In this document: positions 1-4,678 of the stretch, piece by piece
Position numbering within the stretch: the stretch's first letter is position 1
How the letters are laid out: every line of letters starts with the position of its first letter
Source of the DNA: an uncultured Clostridia bacterium
Lineage (GTDB): Bacteria > Bacillota > Clostridia > Christensenellales > CAG-917
NCBI GenBank assembly: GCA_947589635.1
Contig: CANQCC010000061.1
Coordinates: 1-8,996 of the forward strand
Direction: 5' to 3'
DNA length: 8,996 nucleotides
Notes under the pieces: generated by a model
What the model was told of the DNA's origin: nothing
Databases searched by the model: none
Seen by the model: the letters and a program-made list of their open reading frames with translations, nothing else
Program-made: the position numbers and the translations under genes

Positions 1-1
1 C

Positions 2-508
2 GCGGGCGAAGTGGTGGAGCGACCCAGCTCCGTGGTGAAGGAACTGGTCGAGAATTCGCTGGACGCGGGCGCGACGCTTGTCAAAATATCGCTTAAAGAG
101 GGCAAAAGAGGCGTGCTTACTGTGCGCGACAACGGTCGCGGCATGGACAAAGCCACTCTTAAAGCCGCCACGGATAAGGGATTTTCGGGCAAGGGAAGCG
201 AAGGGCTTGGGCTGTACGAGCTTTCGCAGGGCGCCATAAGGGACGGAGGAAGTCTTCATGTCAGCTCAAAAGAGGGCAAAGGCACTCTGGTCAGGCTTAA
301 AGCGAGAGATTGGACGGAAGGAGATATCGCGGGCACGCTCGTCGCGCTTATCGACGACAACAGCGACGTCATGTTCAAGGGGCGCGCGGGGCGCAGGCGG
401 ATAAAGCTGGACACCCGCGACATCAAGAGGGGCATGGACGGAGCTCAGGTGCAGGCGCCGAAAACGCTTGCGGCAATAAAAAAATTCGTAAAAGAAAATT
501 TTAGATAA
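2..508 (+). CDS. GHKL-type ATP-binding protein of the hydrogenase operon, 5' end off-window
   Basis: The frame is open from base 2, and the residues before the first GTG (A-G-E) continue a recognisable N-terminus, so the true start lies upstream; 168 residues are visible. It is a Bergerat-fold ATPase. The N box is ELVENSLDAGA (Asn at visible residue 18), the adenine-binding box is VRDNGRG (Asp at 43), and a glycine-rich lid EGLGL (67-71) is of histidine-kinase type. The C-terminal part (GDIAGTLVALIDDN, then LDTRDIK) matches the small ATP-binding proteins found next to NuoE/NuoF/HydA genes in Clostridia, whose role is unknown to me. There is no phospho-acceptor histidine domain in view. The odd point is the first ~25 residues, which read like the start of MutL (VVERPSSVVKELVENS) instead of the usual family N-terminus. 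The next gene follows after 11 nt with AAGGAG in the gap, so the two are co-transcribed. Family placement is confident; function is not. Confidence 0.85.
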   Translation, partial: AGEVVERPSSVVKELVENSLDAGATLVKISLKEGKRGVLTVRDNGRGMDKATLKAATDKGFSGKGSEGLGLYELSQGAIRDGGSLHVSSKEGKGTLVRLKARDWTEGDIAGTLVALIDDNSDVMFKGRAGRRRIKLDTRDIKRGMDGAQVQAPKTLAAIKKFVKENFR

Positions 509-519
509 GGAGCTATGTT

Positions 520-855
520 ATGAAGAAGAGTATCGCCGACATCATGGCAATAAGAGAGAGCATGCAATCTCAGATAATTTTGCGTGACAACGTCGACGCC
601 GAAAAGGAGATCCACCTGATAGTAGGCATGGGCACTTCCGGCATCAACGCCGGCGCTCGCGAAGTTTTCAACGCTTTGGTCGACTATGTTGAAGAGCACG
701 AACTTAAAGGTTTTCGCGTGACGAGGACGGGAAGCCTTGCGGGAGAAGGGCACGAACCCGTTTTGGAAGTGCGCGTCCCCGGCAAAGACCCCGTCGTCTA
801 TACGGATACGACGGTCGCTAAGGCAGTCGAGATAATCAAAAATCTTGCAAAGTAA
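520..855 (+). CDS. Thioredoxin-like [2Fe-2S] ferredoxin-family protein lacking all cysteines
   Basis: This 111-aa protein starts at ATG 520 with AAGGAG 7 nt upstream. Its length, its position before hydB and its conserved blocks (IVGMGTSGINAGAR at 34-47, TGS at 70-72, EPVLEVRVPG at 79-88) place it with the small thioredoxin-fold [2Fe-2S] ferredoxins, related to the C-terminal domain of NuoE, found in bifurcating hydrogenase operons. In that family I expect cysteine near residue 40 (GTCG) and in a TGCxGxC motif near 72 and 76. Here these positions are Ser40, Ser72 and Glu76, and the whole protein has no cysteine. It therefore should not bind an iron-sulfur cluster and may be a structural or regulatory subunit. 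The frame is intact and the surrounding residues are well conserved, which argues against simple decay. Alternative: a paralogue of an intact NuoE/HydC encoded upstream, off-window. Confidence 0.8.
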   Translation: MKKSIADIMAIRESMQSQIILRDNVDAEKEIHLIVGMGTSGINAGAREVFNALVDYVEEHELKGFRVTRTGSLAGEGHEPVLEVRVPGKDPVVYTDTTVAKAVEIIKNLAK

Positions 856-868
856 GAGGGAGGATAAT

Positions 869-1852
869 ATGTACAGAACTCACATATTGGTCTGCGGAGG
901 AACGGGTTGCCACTCCAACAACAGCGGCAAGATCCGCGAGGCTTTCGAGGAGCAAATCAAGGCAAGAGGACTTGACGGCGACGTATGCGTGGTAGGCACG
1001 GGTTGCTTCGGGCTTTGCGCGGTCGGTCCCATCATCATCATCTATCCCGAGGGCGCTTTCTACAGTTGCGTCACGGTGGAGGACGTTCCCGAGATCATCG
1101 AGGAGCACATCGTGAAGGGCAGGCTGGTCGAGAGGTTGCTCTATCATGAGAAGGCGCTTGGCAATAAGGCGGTGCATTCTCTTGCGGAGACCAACTTCTA
1201 TAAAAAGCAGACCCGCGTCGCGCTTCACAACTGCGGCGTCATCAATCCCGAAAAGATTGACGAATATATCGCTCGCGACGGTTATCAGGCGCTCATCAAG
1301 TGCTTGACGGAATACGAGCCGCAACAGATAATCGACATAGTTTCCGCTTCGGGGCTTCGCGGCAGAGGCGGCGCAGGCTTCCCGACAGGAAGAAAATGGC
1401 AGTTTGCTAAAAATCAGGTCAACGACACAAAATATGTATGCTGCAACGCCGACGAAGGCGACCCGGGCGCGTTCATGGACAGATCCGTGCTTGAGGGCGA
1501 CCCTCACGCTGTGCTTGAGGCAATGACCATCGCGGGCTATGCGATAGGTTCTCATCAGGGCTACATATATGTGCGTGCGGAATATCCCATCGCGGTCGAA
1601 AGGCTTAAGATAGCCATCGCGCAATCCAGAGAGTACGGCCTGCTTGGCAAGGACATCCTCGGCACGGGATTTGATTTCGACATAGAGCTCAAACTTGGTT
1701 CGGGCGCGTTCGTTTGCGGCGAAGAGACCGCTCTTATGACTTCCATCGCGGCGAGCCTCGTCCCCGTCCTCCTTTCCCGGCGGTCAAGGGCTTGTTTGGA
1801 AAACCGACCATCCTCAACAACGTCGAGACGTACGCCAACATCACTCAGATAA
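869..1852 (+). CDS. hydB: HydB/NuoF flavoprotein subunit, N-terminal part (interrupted by frameshift)
   Basis: The start is ATG 869, with GAGGGAGG just upstream; an in-frame TTG at 845 overlaps the previous gene and is not needed. Residues 1-293 are authentic. They contain a thioredoxin-like [2Fe-2S] domain with all four ligands (Cys9, Cys14, Cys46, Cys50), the FMN/NADH glycine-rich motif GLRGRGGAGFPTGRKW (162-177), the NADEGDPGAFMDR block, and FVCGEETALM up to residue 290. From base 1748 the frame no longer matches the family: a meaningless tail of about 35 residues runs to the stop at 1852, while the correct protein continues one frame over. In the bifurcating HydABC complex this subunit oxidises or reduces NAD(H) at FMN and passes electrons to HydA. 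As read, this fragment lacks the N3-type [4Fe-4S] domain and the C-terminal ferredoxin domain and would not work alone. Confidence 0.85.
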   Translation: MYRTHILVCGGTGCHSNNSGKIREAFEEQIKARGLDGDVCVVGTGCFGLCAVGPIIIIYPEGAFYSCVTVEDVPEIIEEHIVKGRLVERLLYHEKALGNKAVHSLAETNFYKKQTRVALHNCGVINPEKIDEYIARDGYQALIKCLTEYEPQQIIDIVSASGLRGRGGAGFPTGRKWQFAKNQVNDTKYVCCNADEGDPGAFMDRSVLEGDPHAVLEAMTIAGYAIGSHQGYIYVRAEYPIAVERLKIAIAQSREYGLLGKDILGTGFDFDIELKLGSGAFVCGEETALMTSIAASLVPVLLSRRSRACLENRPSSTTSRRTPTSLR

Positions 1853-2646
1853 TCCTTAACGGGGCGGAGTGGTTCGCCTCCATGGGCACAGAGAAGTCAA
1901 AGGGCACGAAGATATTCGCGCTTGGCGGCAAGATCACAAATACCGGCCTTGTCGAAATTCCTATGGGTACCACGCTTCGCGAGATCATAGAGGACATCGG
2001 CGGCGGCTGCCCGAACGGAAAGAAGTTCAAAGCGGCTCAGACGGGCGGACCTTCCGGCGGCTGCATCCCCGCGGAGCATCTTGACATCCCCATCGACTAT
2101 GACAACCTCATCTCGATCGGCAGCATGATGGGCTCGGGCGGAATGATCGTCATGGACGAAGACAACTGCATGGTGGACATCGCGAAGTTCTTCCTTGAAT
2201 TCACCGTCGACGAAAGCTGCGGCAAGTGCACTCCCTGCCGTATAGGCAACCGCAGATTGCTTGAGTATCTCGAGAAGATCACGACGGGCAAGGCGACAAT
2301 GCAGGACCTCGACGATATGGAACAACTTTGCTACTACATAAAGAGCAACTCGCTGTGCGGACTTGGACAGACGGCTCCCAACCCCGTGCTTTCCACTCTG
2401 CGCTACTTCCGCGACGAATACGAGGCTCACATCAAGGAGCGCCGTTGCCCCGCTCACGTCTGCAAACAGCTTATCCAGTATAAGATCACTGACGCGTGCA
2501 AGGGCTGCTCGGCTTGCTCCAGAAAGTGCCCCGTCGGCGCCATCAGCGGCGAGATAAAGAAGAAGTTCGATATAGATCAGAACAAGTGCATCAAGTGCGG
2601 ACAGTGCATCGCGACTTGCCGCTTCGGTGCAATAATCAAAGAGTAA
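1714..2646 (+). CDS. hydB: HydB/NuoF flavoprotein subunit, C-terminal part (after frameshift)
   Basis: Family-like sequence resumes at base 1750 with GEPRPRPPFPAVKG and runs 298 codons to TAA 2646. It contains the SLBB-type region, the N3-type [4Fe-4S] ligands ESCGKCTPCRIG (about 2209-2247) with the fourth Cys in SLCGLG (about 2350-2367), and a C-terminal 2[4Fe-4S] ferredoxin domain with CKGCSACSRKCP (2497-2532) and CIKCGQCIATC (2587-2619). The upstream limit of 1714 is only the first near-start codon in this frame. I see no ribosome binding site there or before the next ATG (1882), so this is not a separate gene but the rest of hydB. Adding 4 missing codons to the 293 and 298 authentic ones gives 595 aa, a normal length for the HydB class. 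hydA follows after 12 nt. Confidence 0.85.
   Translation: MRRRDRSYDFHRGEPRPRPPFPAVKGLFGKPTILNNVETYANITQIILNGAEWFASMGTEKSKGTKIFALGGKITNTGLVEIPMGTTLREIIEDIGGGCPNGKKFKAAQTGGPSGGCIPAEHLDIPIDYDNLISIGSMMGSGGMIVMDEDNCMVDIAKFFLEFTVDESCGKCTPCRIGNRRLLEYLEKITTGKATMQDLDDMEQLCYYIKSNSLCGLGQTAPNPVLSTLRYFRDEYEAHIKERRCPAHVCKQLIQYKITDACKGCSACSRKCPVGAISGEIKKKFDIDQNKCIKCGQCIATCRFGAIIKE
1745..1755 (+). other. hydB: Frameshift junction in hydB, consistent with a 10-nt deletion
   Basis: In NuoF/HydB proteins GEETAL(L/M)xSI is followed by E-G-x-R-G-x-PRxRPPFP. Here ATC (Ile293, 1745-1747) is followed by only two bases, then GGC GAG CCT CGT in the next frame (from 1750). Four codons (12 nt) are expected between Ile and Gly and 2 nt are present, so 10 nt are missing. 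Both edges of the gap could share CG, which would suit slippage, but the lost bases cannot be seen. The lesion removes a conserved loop by the nucleotide site and shifts the frame. A real mutation and an assembly error look the same from one sequence. Confidence 0.85.
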
Positions 2647-2658
2647 TTGAGGTGTACT

Positions 2659-4398
2659 ATGGCATTGGTAAACGTTAAAATAAACAATATCCCCGTGCAG
2701 GTCGAGGAAGGGACTACCATTCTCGAGGCAGCAAGACAGGCGGGCGTCAAGATCCCCACTCTGTGCTATCTTAAGGGCGTCAACGAAATAGGCGCTTGCC
2801 GCGTATGCGTTTGCGAAGTGAAGGGCGCAAGAAGCCTCGTCGCCGCTTGCGTGTACCCCGTAAACGAGGGCATGGAAGTGTTTACAAACACCAAAAACGT
2901 CAGGGAATCCCGCAAAGCCACCGTCGAGCTGCTGCTCTCCAACCACAATCAGGATTGCTTGAGCTGCGTGCGCAACAATAATTGCGAGCTGCAAAAGCTC
3001 TCTCTTGAGCTTGGCTGCTCTTCGCACAAATACGAAGGCGTCAAGACGGAATCCCATGTCGACGCAAGCACTCCGTATCTTATTCGCGACAACTCCAAGT
3101 GCGTGCTCTGCCGCCGCTGCGTCGCCGTCTGCAAGGAGTATCAATCCGTTGCGGTCATAGGCGCAAACAGCCGCGGATTCGACACGCATATCGCGTGCGC
3201 TTTCGAATCTCCTCTTGCAAACACCGCTTGCGTGGGCTGCGGACAGTGCATAGTCGCTTGTCCCGTCGGCGCGCTGCATGAAGTTGAGGAGATAGACAGA
3301 GTGGAGGCCGCTATCGCGGATCCCACAAAGCGCGTCATCATCGCGGCGGCTCCTTCCGTGCGCGTAGGCCTCGGCGAGGAATTCGGCATGCCCATAGGCA
3401 CCAACGTCGAGGGCAAGATGGTCGCGGCAATGCGCAGACTCGGCTTTGACGACGTGTTTGACGTCAACTTCGGCGCTGACCTCACGATAATGGAAGAGGG
3501 CACGGAGTTTTTGAACAGACTTAAAAACGGCGGCGTGCTTCCCATGATCACAAGCTGCTCGCCCGCATGGGTCAAGTTCTGCGAGCATAACTTCCCGGAT
3601 CAGCTCGATCATCTTTCCACCTGCAAGTCGCCTCAACAGATGTTCGGCGCGGTTTGCAAGACCTATTATGCCAAGAAGCTCAATATGGATCCCAAAGATA
3701 TCGTCGTCGTGTCCGTCATGCCTTGCACCGCGAAGAAATTCGAGAAGGGCAGAGCGGATCAGAGCGCGGCGGGCGTCCCCGACATCGACTATGCGCTTAC
3801 GACAAGAGAGCTCGCCAAGATGATAAAGAGCGCGGGCATAATCTTCGAAGAGCTTCCCGATGAGGAATGGGACGCGCCTCTTGGCATGTTCAGCGGCGCC
3901 GGACTCATCTTCGGCGCGACGGGCGGCGTTATGGAAGCGGCTCTGCGCACCGTGTACGAGCTTGTCACGGGCAAGGACGCTCCCTCGCTCGACTATGTCG
4001 AAGTGCGCGGCACTCAGGGCATTAAAGAGGCGACCTACAACATCGGCGGAACCGAAGTCAAGGTCTGCGTAGCCTCCGGCCTTGCAAACGCAAGAAAGAT
4101 AATGCAGGATGTCAGGGAAGGAAAGGCGGATTATCAATTTATCGAGATCATGTCTTGCCCGGGCGGCTGCGTGAACGGCGGCGGCCAACCCATAAAGAGC
4201 GCGTTTGTGCGCAACAATTACGACGTCAAGAAATTGCGCGCCGCGTCCATCTATGAGCAGGACAGAAACATGAAATTGCGCAAATCTCATGAAAATCCCG
4301 TCATCAAACAGCTGTACAGCGAGTTCCTTGGCGAGCCCAATTCTCATAAGGCGCACGAGATTCTGCACACCTCTTACACTCCGAGAAGCAGATATTGA
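2659..4398 (+). CDS. hydA: [FeFe] hydrogenase catalytic subunit HydA (NADH-linked, group A3/A6-like)
   Basis: The start is ATG 2659 with TGAGGTG upstream (an in-frame TTG at 2647 abuts the hydB stop and is less likely), giving 579 aa. Domains in order: plant-type [2Fe-2S] (Cys36, 47, 50, 64); His-ligated [4Fe-4S] (His96, Cys100, 103, 109); 2[4Fe-4S] ferredoxin (Cys148, 151, 154, 158 and 191, 194, 197, 201); then the H-cluster domain with L1 TSCSPAW (298-304), L2 MPCTAKKFE (354-362) and L3 EIMSCPGGCVNGGGQP (496-511), and a C-terminal small-subunit-like segment ending near the stop. It reduces protons or oxidises H2 at the H-cluster in the cytoplasm. With HydB and a NuoE-like subunit, this class couples NADH and reduced ferredoxin oxidation to H2 formation. 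No extra C-terminal [2Fe-2S] domain is present, unlike the longer Thermotoga HydA. L1 has Ser in place of the second Cys of TSCCPxW. The frame is intact, in contrast to hydB. Confidence 0.97.
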   Translation: MALVNVKINNIPVQVEEGTTILEAARQAGVKIPTLCYLKGVNEIGACRVCVCEVKGARSLVAACVYPVNEGMEVFTNTKNVRESRKATVELLLSNHNQDCLSCVRNNNCELQKLSLELGCSSHKYEGVKTESHVDASTPYLIRDNSKCVLCRRCVAVCKEYQSVAVIGANSRGFDTHIACAFESPLANTACVGCGQCIVACPVGALHEVEEIDRVEAAIADPTKRVIIAAAPSVRVGLGEEFGMPIGTNVEGKMVAAMRRLGFDDVFDVNFGADLTIMEEGTEFLNRLKNGGVLPMITSCSPAWVKFCEHNFPDQLDHLSTCKSPQQMFGAVCKTYYAKKLNMDPKDIVVVSVMPCTAKKFEKGRADQSAAGVPDIDYALTTRELAKMIKSAGIIFEELPDEEWDAPLGMFSGAGLIFGATGGVMEAALRTVYELVTGKDAPSLDYVEVRGTQGIKEATYNIGGTEVKVCVASGLANARKIMQDVREGKADYQFIEIMSCPGGCVNGGGQPIKSAFVRNNYDVKKLRAASIYEQDRNMKLRKSHENPVIKQLYSEFLGEPNSHKAHEILHTSYTPRSRY

Positions 4399-4425
4399 TA
4401 AACAAAAGGTAACTTATGTCGCAAT

Positions 4426-4460
4426 CGCTTTCCGCAAGGCGCTGTGCCTTGCGGAAAGCG
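4426..4460 (+). terminator. Perfect 15-bp hairpin after hydA, possible transcription end or 3' stabiliser
   Basis: CGCTTTCCGCAAGGC (4426-4440) pairs perfectly with GCCTTGCGGAAAGCG (4446-4460) around the loop GCTGT, 27 nt after the hydA stop. No run of T follows, so it is not a textbook intrinsic terminator. Two weaker hairpins follow: TTTCCC/GGGAAA (4465-4470 with 4483-4488) and GACCC/GGGTC (4496-4500 with 4505-4509). A structured 3' end or a factor-assisted stop for the hydrogenase operon is the simplest reading. Confidence 0.5.
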
Positions 4461-4495
4461 CAAATTTCCCTGCCGCAAAATGGGGAAAGCCTTAA

Positions 4496-4509
4496 GACCC
4501 CTAAGGGTC
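4496..4509 (+). other. Small hairpin GACCC-CTAA-GGGTC
   Basis: A 5-bp perfect stem with a 4-nt loop. It overlaps an alternative pairing CCTTA (4490-4494) with TAAGG (4502-4506). It lies just 3' of the large hairpin and has no T tract. It may be part of the same structured operon end; by itself it is weak. Confidence 0.3.
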
Positions 4510-4534
4510 GGTCTGCGTCGCGCCGCGGCACGCG

Positions 4535-4607
4535 TTGCATAAAATCGAGCGCGTCAGAATGTCGGTTTTACATAAATATTGCATAAAATTGTAAAAATTT
4601 TTGCATA
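4535..4607. repeat. Three direct copies of TTGCATA in an AT-rich leader
   Basis: TTGCATA occurs at 4535-4541, 4579-4585 and 4601-4607. The first two copies extend to the 11-mer TTGCATAAAAT and are 44 bp apart. They lie 70-145 bp upstream of the surface-protein start and overlap the possible promoter, so they could be binding sites for a regulator. Chance recurrence in AT-rich DNA is possible for the 7-mer but less so for the 11-mer pair. Confidence 0.4.
4567..4595 (+). promoter_or_regulatory. Possible sigma-A promoter for the surface-protein gene
   Basis: TTTACA (4567-4572, one mismatch to TTGACA) and TGTAAA (4590-4595, two mismatches to TATAAT) are 17 bp apart, in the most AT-rich part of the gap. 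Transcription would start near 4602, about 77 nt before ATG 4679. The two boxes lie in an inverted repeat, TTTTACA (4566-4572) and TGTAAAA (4590-4596), so the same bases may serve as an operator. The match is moderate and other box choices exist nearby. Confidence 0.35.
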
Positions 4608-4678
4608 TTTGATTTTTGTATCCGCGCCCGATAACTTGCGGGATAAAGCGTAAAGCGCCAAGCCCTTTAATAGTTGTT

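Noticed and set aside
836..1624. A 262-codon open frame on the - strand across hydB
   Set aside because: Same cause: it lies over well-conserved HydB coding sequence, its product resembles nothing, and it has no start signals.
1882..2646. The second half of hydB as an independent gene
   Set aside because: No start codon with a ribosome binding site precedes it, and it begins in the middle of a conserved domain. A frameshifted single gene explains it better.
3544..3570. HydA L1 motif reads TSCSPAW, with Ser301 replacing the second Cys of TSCCPxW
   Set aside because: By spacing to L2 and L3 this aligns with a position that is Cys in the clostridial CpI enzyme, which would suggest a missing cluster ligand. 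I recall TSCSPGW-type motifs as common in intact NADH-linked hydrogenases, and every other ligand here is present, so I do not call HydA inactive. An alignment of group A3/A6 enzymes would settle it.
1897..4368. An 823-codon open frame on the - strand across hydB and hydA
   Set aside because: It is a mirror effect of the codon use of the genes on the + strand. Its protein is rich in His/Ala/Arg/Leu without family motifs, it has no ribosome binding site, and the + strand encodes unmistakable HydB and HydA with all cofactor ligands.
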